Source: Kribbella sp. ALI-6-A (GTDB lineage Bacteria > Actinomycetota > Actinomycetes > Propionibacteriales > Kribbellaceae). Taken from it: 64,000 nt of DNA. Position 1 is the first letter of the stretch. Each line of letters begins with the position of its first letter. The notes under the pieces were generated by a model, which saw nothing but the letters and a program-made list of their open reading frames with translations, was not told where the DNA came from and did not search any database. This document shows, in pieces, positions 9,571-17,570 of this stretch. The translations under genes and the position numbers were made by a program. Location: contig NZ_MTQN01000007.1 in NCBI RefSeq assembly GCF_001984195.1, forward strand, positions 310,001 to 374,000, in the 5' to 3' direction.

Positions 9571-11097
9571 ATGACTGTTGACTACCTGAGCCGGATCGGC
9601 AACCTGATCCGGGACGCCCGTAAGCACCGCGGCTGGACGCAGACCCAGCTCGCCGACGTGCTCGGCACCAGCCAAAGTGCCGTGAACCGGATCGAAAAGG
9701 GTCATCAGAACCTCACTCTCGAGATGCTCGCCCGGATCGGCGAGGCACTCGACTCCGAAATTGTCTCTCTCGGTGGCGGTCCGGTCCACCTTCGCGTGGC
9801 CGGTGGACGGCAGCTGTCCGGATCGATCGACGTCAAGTCCAGCAAGAACGCCGGCGTCGCGCTGCTGTGCGCCAGCCTGCTGAACAAGGGCCGGACCACG
9901 CTGCGCAAGGTGGCCCGGATCGAGGAGGTCAACCGGCTGCTCGAGGTACTGAACTCGATCGGCGTCCGGACCACCTGGCTGAACGACGCCGGCGACCTGG
10001 AGATCGTGCCGCCGGAGCACCTGAACCTGGCCGGGATGGACGCCGAGGCGGCCCGGCGGACCCGCAGCATCATCATGTTCCTCGGCCCGCTGCTGCACCG
10101 CGAGGACACCTTCGCGCTGCCGTACGCCGGGGGCTGCGACCTCGGCACCCGGACCGTCGAACCGCACATGTCGGCGCTGCGCCCGTTCGGGCTGGAGATC
10201 AAGGCGACCGCGGGGGAGTACCACGCGGTGGTGAACCGGGCGATCACGCCGGGCAAGCCGATCGTGCTGACCGAGCGCGGCGACACGGTGACCGAGAACG
10301 CGATCATGGCCGCCGCCCGGCACGACGGCGTCACCGTGATCCGCAACGCCTCGTCCAACTACATGGTGCAGGACCTGTGCTTCTACCTCGACCTGCTCGG
10401 GGTGAGGATCGACGGCGTCGGCTCGACCACGCTGACCGTGCACGGCCGCGCGGAGATCGACGTCGACGTCGACTACGCGCCCTCGGAGGACCCGATCGAG
10501 GCGATGAGCCTGCTCACCGCCGCGATCGTCACCGGCTCGGAGATCACCATCCGGCGCGCGCCGGTGGAGTTCCTGGAGATCGAGCTGGCGCTGCTGGAGG
10601 AGATGGGCCTGGACTACAGCCGCTCCGACGAGTACCTGGCCGAGAACGGCCGGACCCGGCTGGTCGACCTGACCACCCGGCCGTCCACGCTGCACGCGCC
10701 GATCGACAAGATCCACCCGATGCCGTTCCCGGGGCTGAACATCGACAACCTGCCGTTCTTCGCGGTGATCGCGGCGACGGCGACCGGCCAGACGCTGATC
10801 CACGACTGGGTCTACGAGAACCGCGCGATCTACCTGACCGACCTGAACAAGCTCGGCGGCCGGGTCAAGCTGCTCGACCCGCACCGGGTGATGGTCGAGG
10901 GACCGACGCACTTCTCCGGCGCCGAGATCATGTGCCCGCCGGCCCTGCGCCCGGCCGTGGTCACGCTGATCGCGATGATGGCCGCCAAGGGCACGTCGGT
11001 GCTGCGCTCGGTCTACGTGATCAACCGCGGCTACGAGGACCTGGCCACCCGGCTGAACTCGCTAGGCGCCCAGATCGAGACGTTCCGCGACATCTGA
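9571..11097 (+). CDS. Fusion of an XRE-type HTH domain with a MurA-like UDP-GlcNAc enolpyruvyl transferase
   Basis: About 508 aa. Residues 1-65 form a Cro/C1 helix-turn-helix (RGWTQTQLADVLGTSQSAVN). The rest is an EPSP-synthase/MurA fold. MurA adds enolpyruvate to UDP-GlcNAc, the first committed step of peptidoglycan synthesis. The key positions are kept: SKNA (E. coli Lys22/Asn23), Cys in GGCDLGTRTVEPH (Cys115 site) with its Arg, an Asp in PFPGLNIDNLP (Asp305 region) and Arg in YENRAIY (Arg397 region), so it should be active or at least bind ligand. I prefer ATG 9571 to ATG 9559 because the latter overlaps the palindrome. It could be a second, regulated MurA or a sugar-nucleotide-sensing regulator; a plain housekeeping MurA would lack the HTH. 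Confidence 0.9.
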   Translation: MTVDYLSRIGNLIRDARKHRGWTQTQLADVLGTSQSAVNRIEKGHQNLTLEMLARIGEALDSEIVSLGGGPVHLRVAGGRQLSGSIDVKSSKNAGVALLCASLLNKGRTTLRKVARIEEVNRLLEVLNSIGVRTTWLNDAGDLEIVPPEHLNLAGMDAEAARRTRSIIMFLGPLLHREDTFALPYAGGCDLGTRTVEPHMSALRPFGLEIKATAGEYHAVVNRAITPGKPIVLTERGDTVTENAIMAAARHDGVTVIRNASSNYMVQDLCFYLDLLGVRIDGVGSTTLTVHGRAEIDVDVDYAPSEDPIEAMSLLTAAIVTGSEITIRRAPVEFLEIELALLEEMGLDYSRSDEYLAENGRTRLVDLTTRPSTLHAPIDKIHPMPFPGLNIDNLPFFAVIAATATGQTLIHDWVYENRAIYLTDLNKLGGRVKLLDPHRVMVEGPTHFSGAEIMCPPALRPAVVTLIAMMAAKGTSVLRSVYVINRGYEDLATRLNSLGAQIETFRDI

Positions 11098-11961
11098 CCC
11101 CTCAGTCGCGTCCGAAGAACCGTGGCCTGGAGCGCTCGGTTCTTCGGACGCTGTGAGGAAGGTGATGGCCTCGGCGACGACCGTGGGGTCGACCATGATC
11201 CGGCGGTGGCCGAGGCCGTTCGTCTGGCGGAACCGCGCCTTCGGCCCGTACGACGCCAGCAGCACCGGCGCCTGGGCCGGGTCGACCACGTCGTCCTCGT
11301 CGTTGTGGATCGACAGCAGCTCGGACCTGCCGGGCACGATCGAGAACTTCGTCCAGATCTCCGGATCGCCCGCGAACAGCTTGCGCTCGACCTGCCGGCG
11401 CAACGCCTGGTTGGTCCGCGCGCCGAGCCCGAGCGCCCGGCAGAACGCGTCGGCCAGGTAGCTGAACTCGGCGAAGCCGCTGATCACGACGACGCGCTCG
11501 GCGGTCAGCTTGTCGTCGCGCAGCGCGTAGAGCACGAACGGCACACCCATCGAGTGCGCGATCACGCCTTCGAAGGCGCCGTACCGGGAGCCGAGGCGCT
11601 GGATGATCCGCTCGTGGTCGAGGATCGTGCCGGCCCGGCCGGGGGTGTCGCCGTGGCCCGGCGCGTCGTACGAGACCGGGCTGTAGCCGAGCTCGACCAG
11701 CCGCTCGACGAAGGCGGCGAACCGGGACGCGCGCGACCGCCAGCCGTGCACGAGCAGAACGGGCTTTGTGCCGTCGCCCCACGCGTACGTCACCACTCCG
11801 TCGACCACTTCGACCCGCGCTGCCGCGTGCACGGCCTGCTCGGTGGCACGGACCTTGCCGCGTCGCAACGGACGCCGCCACAGCTCGAACGCCAACCGCC
11901 CGGCCGCCTGGGGTGAGAGTGCTTCGATCATCCGCAGTCCCGCACCCACAGCTCGGGTCAT
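11062..11961 (-). CDS. Alpha/beta hydrolase
   Basis: 299 aa if translation starts at ATG 11961. That start has GGGGAGG about nine bases upstream and overlaps the upstream stop as TGATG; an alternative ATG six codons earlier (11979) would overlap the upstream gene by 19 bp. Features: oxyanion-hole strand VLLVHGW near residue 75, a nucleophile elbow AHSMGVPF (Ser) near 140, an acidic residue (NDEDDVVDP) and a late His (GLGHRRI). The substrate is unknown. It is translationally coupled to the DinB-like gene. Its 3' end overlaps the convergent MurA fusion by 36 bp and contains a hairpin. Confidence 0.87.
   Translation of the reverse strand: MTRAVGAGLRMIEALSPQAAGRLAFELWRRPLRRGKVRATEQAVHAAARVEVVDGVVTYAWGDGTKPVLLVHGWRSRASRFAAFVERLVELGYSPVSYDAPGHGDTPGRAGTILDHERIIQRLGSRYGAFEGVIAHSMGVPFVLYALRDDKLTAERVVVISGFAEFSYLADAFCRALGLGARTNQALRRQVERKLFAGDPEIWTKFSIVPGRSELLSIHNDEDDVVDPAQAPVLLASYGPKARFRQTNGLGHRRIMVDPTVVAEAITFLTASEEPSAPGHGSSDATEGSDVAERLDLGA
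11109..11150. terminator. Hairpin between convergent genes, inside the hydrolase 3' end
   Basis: Perfect 13-bp stem CGTCCGAAGAACC / GGTTCTTCGGACG with a 16-nt loop. It lies 12 bp after the HTH-MurA stop and within the last codons of the convergent hydrolase, so it can terminate the plus-strand transcript. Confidence 0.7.
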
Positions 11962-12536
11962 CACAGCGTTCCTCCCCATCGAGGATCTCTTCCGGTCAGA
12001 CCGAGGAATCGGTCCGATGCCGTTCCGTTCGTCGCCACCGTTGGCGCGAAGGCGCTGCCGGGTGGCCGGTCGGTCGGGATCTGTTCGGCGTACGGGATCG
12101 CCGCCTCCGCCAGGTGGGGCGGGATCGGATCGTCGAGCCCGATTGCCCGCGCGATGTCCCAGCTGTGCGCGAGGTAGTCGACGAAGTGCATCGCGATCGC
12201 CGTCCGCGCCGGGAACACGCCGAACTCGCGGACCTCCACCGGCGCGTCCAGGTCGGCGATCCGGAACGCGCCGGTCACCAGGTTCACCGACTCGGCGAAC
12301 GACTCCAGCGCGGTCTCCGCACGGCCGGGCCGCCAGATCTCACGGTTGATCGCACCGGGCGGATTGATCACGTTGGCGGCGAATCCCCGATTCTCCGCCA
12401 CCTGGTGGGCGAGCAACTCACCGAGCGACCAGTCCGTGCAGGGAGTGGGCAGCTCGAGCTGGTCGGGGCGGACCTGGGCCACCACCGCCAGGCAGACGGC
12501 CGCGGCCGCTTCGTCCAGAGCTCTGGGGTCGGTCAC
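11961..12536 (-). CDS. TIGR03086-like mycothiol-transferase/DinB-type metal-binding protein
   Basis: 191 aa from GTG 12536, with GAGGAG directly upstream. The N-terminal half has the family signature LPTPCTDWSLGELLAHQV, and a second conserved site FVDYLAHSWDIARA near residue 120 provides further His/Asp ligands. The fold is the four-helix DinB/maleylpyruvate isomerase-like bundle. In actinobacteria such proteins may use mycothiol as cosubstrate, but the substrate here is not known. It is first in a two-gene operon with the hydrolase and faces a TetR gene across a palindromic intergenic region. Confidence 0.85.
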   Translation of the reverse strand: MTDPRALDEAAAAVCLAVVAQVRPDQLELPTPCTDWSLGELLAHQVAENRGFAANVINPPGAINREIWRPGRAETALESFAESVNLVTGAFRIADLDAPVEVREFGVFPARTAIAMHFVDYLAHSWDIARAIGLDDPIPPHLAEAAIPYAEQIPTDRPPGSAFAPTVATNGTASDRFLGLTGRDPRWGGTL

Positions 12537-12560
12537 ATTCTCCTCGATCCGCTGTAAACT

Positions 12561-12576
12561 ATACGAACGATCGTAT
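12561..12576. promoter_or_regulatory. Candidate TetR operator between divergent genes
   Basis: ATACGA-N4-TCGTAT (16 bp, perfect 6-bp arms) in the 109-bp gap between the DinB-like gene and the TetR gene. It touches a minus-strand TATAGT (12558-12563) and a plus-strand TATTAT (12574-12579) that could be the two -10 boxes, so binding would block both promoters. Confidence 0.65.
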
Positions 12577-12645
12577 TATTAGTTCATCAGAGCTCGGGCG
12601 TCAACGGCAATAGGATCGCCGCACGCTCGAAGGGAGAGGGTGACG

Positions 12646-13281
12646 ATGGAGACGACCCGCGTCGACGGTCGCCTGGTCCGTGGTGACCAGACCCGCCGTG
12701 CCGTGCTGCGCCGGGCGGTCGACATCGCGTCGGTCGACGGGCTCGAAGGGCTGTCGATCGGCCGGCTCGCCAAGGACCTGGAGATCAGCAAGAGCGGGTT
12801 GTTCGCCCACTTCGGCTCCAAGGAGGAGCTGCAGCTCGCCACCATTCGCGCCGCCCGCCGGATCTACGCCGAAGCGGTGGTCGAGCCCGCTTTCGCCGTA
12901 CCGCCTGGCCTGGCGCGGGTCTGGACGCTGAGTGAGAGCTGGCTCGACTACTCGCGGCGGCGGGTCTTTCCGGGTGGCTGCTTCTTCGCCAAGACCTCGC
13001 ACGAGTTCGGCGCGCGGCCCGGCGTCGTACGGGACTATCTGGCCGAGGTCAACGCGGAGTGGATGGCGCTGATCGAGCAGACCCTTGCCGAGGCGGTCGA
13101 GCTGGGGGAGCTGACCGGCGATCCGGCGCCGCTGGCCTTCGAGCTCAATGCCTTCTACGACTCGGCCAACCTCGCGTCCCTGCTCCGCGACGACCACGAC
13201 ACGATCTACGGCCAGGCTCGGCTGTCGATCCGCAGCCGACTGGAATCAGCTGCTCCGGCTGGGACTGCCCGGCCCTGGTGA
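12646..13281 (+). CDS. TetR-family transcriptional regulator
   Basis: 211 aa from ATG 12646. The purine-rich AGGGAGAGG at 12631-12639 is well spaced for this ATG but too close for the alternative GTG at 12640. The N-terminal HTH is typical (GLSIGRLAKDLEISKSGLFAHFGSKEELQ, about residues 37-65). The C-terminal half resembles the TetR_C_33-type ligand domain (FPGGCFFAKTSHEF). It is divergent from the DinB/hydrolase operon and separated by a TCGTAT palindrome, so it probably represses that operon and itself. The ligand is unknown. The 3' end overlaps the convergent MFS gene by 36 bp. Confidence 0.9.
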   Translation: METTRVDGRLVRGDQTRRAVLRRAVDIASVDGLEGLSIGRLAKDLEISKSGLFAHFGSKEELQLATIRAARRIYAEAVVEPAFAVPPGLARVWTLSESWLDYSRRRVFPGGCFFAKTSHEFGARPGVVRDYLAEVNAEWMALIEQTLAEAVELGELTGDPAPLAFELNAFYDSANLASLLRDDHDTIYGQARLSIRSRLESAAPAGTARPW

Positions 13282-14520
13282 CACCTCCTGCCGGCGTTCG
13301 GGGAGATCTCGGCGGCGGCGGATGGGGGAGCAGAACAGGACGAGACCCGCGAGGGGGATGCCCGCGGTGGTGATCCAGAGGGCCGGGGTGAGGCCGAGCA
13401 GTTCGCCGAGCGTGCCGCCGAGCAGGGCGCCGATGGGGATCGTGCCGTAGTTGACGAACGACGACGTCGCGGTGAGGCGGCCGAGCAGGTCCGGTGGGCA
13501 GTAGGCCTGGTAGAAGGTGGCTTTGACGACGTTCCCGGCGACGACGCCGACGCCGATGCAGAACGCGCCGGCCAGGTAGAACCATGGGCTCACCGTGCTC
13601 AAGGGGATGAGCAACGCGAACGTCGGCAGGCCGAGTTCGGCGATCAGGATGGCTCGGGCGGTGCCGAACCGGCGCATCAGACGCCGGGCCGCGAAGGCAC
13701 CGGCGATGCCGCCGCTGCCCGAGGCGGCGATCAGGGCGCCGACGGTGCCGGCGCTGAGGCCGACCTCGCGGACGAGGAACACGACCGCGATCGACTGGTA
13801 GCCCATCAGGGCGAGGTTCGAGACGGCACCGAAGATCGTGAGCGTGCGCAGCCAGACGTCGCGCGCGACCAGGCGCAGGCCGTCGACGATCTCGACGGCG
13901 ATCGTGGGACGGGCTGGCGCTTGGCGGGCCGGCGTACGGGGTGGTTCGCGGTGGTGGATCGCTGCGAGGCAGGCGAGGGCGACGAGGAAGGTGGCGGCGT
14001 CGACGAGCAGACCGTTGACCGGTCCGGCCAGCTGGATGATCAGCCCGCCGCAGCCGGCACCGGCGATCTGTGCGGCCGAGGCGCTGCCGTGGAGCTTGGC
14101 GTTGCCCTCGGCATGGTCTGCGGGGGCGATCAGCGTCGGAAGGTAAGCGGTGTAGGCGGTTTGGAAGAGCACGGCCGCGACGCCGGTCAGGGCGACGGCG
14201 GCCAGAAGGAGGTGCACCGTGAGAATTCCGGTGGCCGACATCAGCGGGACCGAAGCGATCAGCGCGAACGACGCCGCCGCGGCGGCGAGCATGATCGGGC
14301 GGCGGGGGAGCCGGTCGACCCAGGCGCCGACCGGGAGGCCGATCACCAGCCAGGGGAGCCAGGCGAAGGCGGTGAGCAGGCCGACCTGAAAGGTAGTTGC
14401 GTCGAGCAACGAGATGGCGACCAGGGGGATGGCGACGCCGGAGACCGCGGTGCCGAACCTGCTCGTGGTCTCGCCGGCCCAGAGCAGGCGGAAGTCGCGG
14501 TGGCGCCGGAGCAGGTTCAT
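13246..14520 (-). CDS. MFS transporter (drug-exporter-like)
   Basis: 424 aa from ATG 14520, which overlaps the stop of the upstream regulator as ATGA. The protein has about 12 hydrophobic segments. It opens with RHRDFRLLWAGETTSRFGTAVS, typical of actinobacterial MFS_3/EntS-like exporters, and has the loop 2-3 motif GAWVDRLPRRP. It sits in the membrane and presumably exports a small molecule by proton antiport. Control by the co-transcribed ArsR-type regulator, with a 28-bp operator, suggests substrate induction. A second MFS protein with similar architecture is at 52541-53755. Confidence 0.9.
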   Translation of the reverse strand: MNLLRRHRDFRLLWAGETTSRFGTAVSGVAIPLVAISLLDATTFQVGLLTAFAWLPWLVIGLPVGAWVDRLPRRPIMLAAAAASFALIASVPLMSATGILTVHLLLAAVALTGVAAVLFQTAYTAYLPTLIAPADHAEGNAKLHGSASAAQIAGAGCGGLIIQLAGPVNGLLVDAATFLVALACLAAIHHREPPRTPARQAPARPTIAVEIVDGLRLVARDVWLRTLTIFGAVSNLALMGYQSIAVVFLVREVGLSAGTVGALIAASGSGGIAGAFAARRLMRRFGTARAILIAELGLPTFALLIPLSTVSPWFYLAGAFCIGVGVVAGNVVKATFYQAYCPPDLLGRLTATSSFVNYGTIPIGALLGGTLGELLGLTPALWITTAGIPLAGLVLFCSPIRRRRDLPERRQEVSPGPGSPSRSS

Positions 14521-15101
14521 GCGCGGTCGGCGTTGTCGGCCTCGGTGGCTGCGGCTGGCTCGGGGGTTCTCGGGAAAGACTGGAGTTGGACGATCACCGG
14601 CTTCGCGTCCTGGCCGGGCTCGACCTTCGTGTAGCGGTCGATCACGGCGGCGATCTCGTCGTTCAGGGCGGTGAGCTGGTCGGGGCTGAGGCGCAGGTCG
14701 CGCCAGTCCGACAGGGCTGCCGCGTGCTGCCACTCGCCGGGCCAGTTCTGGTCGACGTACGCCTGCACTCGCGCGTAGTACCGCTGGACGAGGTGCTGCA
14801 GATAGACGCGCAGCGCCCCGCTGGTCTCGGGGTCGTCGCGGAATTCCGCCGGATCCAGCACCGTCGGCTCCGGCGGCACTCTCCACCACCGCTCGCGCTT
14901 GGTGCCGCGCTCGGTGTCCTCCTCGATGTAGCCGTGTTCGGCGAGCAGCCGCAGGTGCCAGCTGATCGTGCCGGTGTTCTCGCCGAGGCGCTGCGCGAGC
15001 GTGCTGGACGTGGCCGGACCATCTAGCTCCAGCGCCTCGAGCATGGTCATTCGCAGTGGGTGGGCCAGGCCGCGCAAACTCCGGGCGGTGATTCTTCGCA
15101 T
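14517..15101 (-). CDS. ArsR/HTH_20-type transcriptional regulator of the MFS gene
   Basis: 194 aa. The winged HTH is at the N-terminus (SLRGLAHPLRMTMLEAL, then GENTGTISWHLRLLAEHGYI with the recognition helix near residues 43-60). The C-terminal 100 residues are a helical effector domain with several Trp and Tyr. It has no metal-binding Cys cluster, so it is probably not a metal sensor. It is the first gene of a two-gene operon with the MFS exporter (ATGA overlap) and its start lies five bases from a near-perfect 28-bp inverted repeat, suggesting autoregulation. Confidence 0.88.
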   Translation of the reverse strand: MRRITARSLRGLAHPLRMTMLEALELDGPATSSTLAQRLGENTGTISWHLRLLAEHGYIEEDTERGTKRERWWRVPPEPTVLDPAEFRDDPETSGALRVYLQHLVQRYYARVQAYVDQNWPGEWQHAAALSDWRDLRLSPDQLTALNDEIAAVIDRYTKVEPGQDAKPVIVQLQSFPRTPEPAAATEADNADRA

Positions 15102-15105
15102 GATG

Positions 15106-15133
15106 CAGAGAATACTCTGCAGAGAGTTCTCTG
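15106..15133. promoter_or_regulatory. 28-bp inverted-repeat operator upstream of the ArsR-MFS operon
   Basis: The two 14-bp arms (starting CAGAGAAT and ending GTTCTCTG, centred on CTCTGCAGAG) match at 12 of 14 pairs. It begins 5 bp upstream of the regulator's ATG and lies 41 bp from the divergent reductase start, so one site could control both directions. Confidence 0.75.
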
Positions 15134-15174
15134 TAAATGCGAAAGTGTCGGTTGCGGCCTCTAGCGTCTGGGGT

Positions 15175-15786
15175 ATGCGGCCACATGTGGTGGGTCATCT
15201 GGCGGTCTCCGTCGACGGCGTGACGGCCGGGTTCGACGTCGACCTGGCGCGGTTCTACGCGATGGCGACGCTGTGGCAGGAGGACGTCACGCTTGTCGGC
15301 GCGGACACGATCCTCGCGCAGGAAGCAGCGCTGCGTTCGGCTCCGTTGCCCGGCCCGCGCGAGGCCGGCCCGTTGCTCGCCGTCGTCGACAGTCGGAGGC
15401 GCGTCCGCGAGTGGGATCGCCTGCGTGACGTCGGCCACTGGTCCGACGTGCTCGCCCTGTACGCCGACCAGACGCCGGCCCGGCCGCCGGACAGCCGGAC
15501 GCGCGAGTTGATCACCGGCTACGACCGGGTGGATCTGGACGATGCACTTCAGCAGCTCGGCAAGTCCTACGACGCGCGAGTGGTTCGCGTCGACACGGGC
15601 GGCACGCTGCTCGGCGTACTGCTCGAGCTCGGGCTGGTCGACGAGCTGAGTCTGCTCGTGCACCCGGTGGTGGTCGGTTCGGGCCCGCGCTGGCAGGGCG
15701 GTTTCACCGGTCGTCTCGACCTCGGACTGGCCAATGTGGAGGTGTTCGAAGGCGGCGTCGTGTGGCTTCGGTACTGCACCTTGTAG
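15175..15786 (+). CDS. RibD C-terminal/dihydrofolate-reductase-like protein
   Basis: 203 aa from ATG 15175. The frame is open further upstream, but that part runs through the operator and the neighbouring regulator and is not coding. The N-terminus MRPHVVGHLAVSVDGVTAGF is the family signature, followed by DVTLVGADTIL. The C-terminal part has the conserved VDTGGTLLGVLLELGLVDEL and LLVHPVVVGSG strands. Relatives reduce riboflavin intermediates or folate-like substrates with NADPH, but stand-alone actinobacterial copies mostly have unknown substrates. It is divergent from the ArsR-MFS operon. Confidence 0.85.
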   Translation: MRPHVVGHLAVSVDGVTAGFDVDLARFYAMATLWQEDVTLVGADTILAQEAALRSAPLPGPREAGPLLAVVDSRRRVREWDRLRDVGHWSDVLALYADQTPARPPDSRTRELITGYDRVDLDDALQQLGKSYDARVVRVDTGGTLLGVLLELGLVDELSLLVHPVVVGSGPRWQGGFTGRLDLGLANVEVFEGGVVWLRYCTL

Positions 15787-15832
15787 AAACCGGGTACGGT
15801 GTACGGAGTTGCATCGACGTGAGGAGTTCCGA

Positions 15833-16234
15833 ATGCCTGGATACGTGCCGACCGCGGACGACGTCGCGAGCGTGCTGGCCTGGTTCGACACCTACGACGC
15901 GCTGGCCGCGGCGCGTGACTACGAGGCGATGGCCGACGTCGCCGTCTTCCCGCTGAACGAGGTCACCGACGACGGCAAGGGCAACGCGTCGGCGACCCAG
16001 ACCGATCGCGCGGCGTACGTGGCCCAGATGGCGCAGGTGATGGGCGGCGCCGACGACGTGAAGCTGGAGACCACCCGGACGCCGCACTTCCTGTCGGACT
16101 CGCTGGTCTTCGTGATCAGCGACGGCACGATGACGTACCAGGGTGAGACGACGCCGATCCGGTACGGCGACCTGCTGCTCAAGACCGGCGGGGAGTGGAA
16201 GTTTCAGACGATGGTGCAGGGCGGTTGGGGCTGA
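15833..16234 (+). CDS. NTF2-like/SnoaL-type small protein
   Basis: 133 aa from ATG 15833, with GAGGAG 8 bases upstream; the frame extends upstream but that part is not coding-like. It is a small alpha+beta cone-fold candidate: N-terminal helix (DDVASVLAWFDTYDALAAARD), a stretch naming fields typical of SnoaL-like proteins (MADVAVFPLNEVTDD), and a terminal strand pair GEWKFQTMVQGGWG. No catalytic residues can be assigned. It lies 46 bp after the RibD-like gene and could be co-transcribed. Confidence 0.78.
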   Translation: MPGYVPTADDVASVLAWFDTYDALAAARDYEAMADVAVFPLNEVTDDGKGNASATQTDRAAYVAQMAQVMGGADDVKLETTRTPHFLSDSLVFVISDGTMTYQGETTPIRYGDLLLKTGGEWKFQTMVQGGWG

Positions 16235-16273
16235 TGTTCACCTGAACGTCGGTGGCGGCCGGTAGTTTGAGGG

Positions 16274-17506
16274 ATGATGAGGAAGCAGTCCGAGGGCTAC
16301 GACGAGCACGACGCCGAGCGGTGGGTGCCTGAGCCGGTCAAACGGCCCGGGCGGACGGCGTTCGCCCGGGACCGGGCGCGCGTGCTGCACAGCGCCGGTC
16401 TTCGCCGCCTGGCGGCCAAGACCCAGGTGGCGACGGCCGGCAGCGACGACTTCGTCCGCAACCGGCTGACCCACAGCCTCGAGGTCGCCCAGATCGGCCG
16501 CGAGCTGGCCGGCACGCTCGGCTGCGACCCCGACATCGTCGACGCCGCCTGCCTGGCCCACGACCTCGGCCACCCGCCGTTCGGGCACAACGGCGAACGC
16601 GCCCTTGACCAGATCGCCGCGGACATCGGCGGGTTCGAGGGCAACGCGCAGACCCTGCGGCTGCTCACCCGGCTGGAGTCCAAGGCCTTCACCGCCGACG
16701 GCCGCAGTGCCGGGCTCAACCTGAGCCGCGCGACCCTCGACGCCGCGACCAAGTACCCCTGGCCGCGGCGCGAGGGCGTGCGCAAGTTCGGGGTGTACGA
16801 CGACGACCTGACCGTCTTCGAGTGGCTCCGCCAGGATCTGGGCGACCAGCGGTGCCTGGAGGCCCAGGTGATGGACTTCGCCGACGACGTCGCGTACTCG
16901 GTGCACGACGTCGAGGACGGGATCGTTGCCCATAGCATCGATCTGGACCGGGTCGGCGCCGACCGGGCGCCGTACTGGCAGACCGTGCGGGAGACCTACC
17001 TGCCCGACGCCTCCGACGCGCAGCTCGACGAAGCGTGGCAGCGGCTCACCATCCTGCCGTACTGGCCGACCGGCCCGTTCGACGACAGCCGCCGGGCTCT
17101 CGGCGGCCTCAAGGACATGACCAGCCAGCTGATCGGCCGGTTCTGCACCGCTGCCGAGCAGGCCACGCATGCTCGGTTCGGCCGGCGCTCCCGCCTGGTC
17201 CGGTACGACGCCGACCTGGTCGTGCCCGACGGCACGCGCGCCGAGATCGCGCTGCTCAAGGGCATCGGCATGTGGCACGTGCTGAACTCCCCGGAGCGCC
17301 AGCGCCGCCGCGCCGTCCAGCGCGAGCTGCTCACCGAGCTGGTCGAAGCGCTCGTCGACACAGCGCCCGCCCACCTCGACGCGCCGTTCGCGGCTGACTA
17401 CAAGGCAGCGACTGACGACGCCACGCGGTTGCGGGTGGTGATCGACCAGGTCGCGTCGCTCACCGACCCGTCCGCCCAGGCCTGGCACGCCGCGCTCACG
17501 AACTGA
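16274..17506 (+). CDS. dgt: Deoxyguanosinetriphosphate triphosphohydrolase-like HD protein
   Basis: 410 aa. An HD-domain metal phosphohydrolase that cleaves dNTPs to deoxynucleoside and tripolyphosphate, a dNTP-pool housekeeping role. The N-terminal signature EHDAERWVPEPVKRPGRTAF is followed by the metal site: RLTHSLEVAQIGREL (His), then AHDLGHPPFGHNGE (His-Asp), and an Asp in MDFADDVAYSVHDVEDG. The start is ATG 16274 or the adjacent ATG 16277. In many actinobacteria dgt directly precedes dnaG; here one flavoprotein gene separates them. Confidence 0.94.
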   Translation: MMRKQSEGYDEHDAERWVPEPVKRPGRTAFARDRARVLHSAGLRRLAAKTQVATAGSDDFVRNRLTHSLEVAQIGRELAGTLGCDPDIVDAACLAHDLGHPPFGHNGERALDQIAADIGGFEGNAQTLRLLTRLESKAFTADGRSAGLNLSRATLDAATKYPWPRREGVRKFGVYDDDLTVFEWLRQDLGDQRCLEAQVMDFADDVAYSVHDVEDGIVAHSIDLDRVGADRAPYWQTVRETYLPDASDAQLDEAWQRLTILPYWPTGPFDDSRRALGGLKDMTSQLIGRFCTAAEQATHARFGRRSRLVRYDADLVVPDGTRAEIALLKGIGMWHVLNSPERQRRRAVQRELLTELVEALVDTAPAHLDAPFAADYKAATDDATRLRVVIDQVASLTDPSAQAWHAALTN

Positions 17507-17570
17507 CCCGGCGGGAGCGTCCGCGACGACGGGCCGACCGCCCGCGTCGGACAAGGTCTAATCTCGTGGC

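Noticed and set aside
13246-15891. Single 881-aa protein on the minus strand
   Set aside because: Only the part after ATG 14520 is the MFS transporter; the rest crosses the regulator and intergenic region in an unrelated frame.
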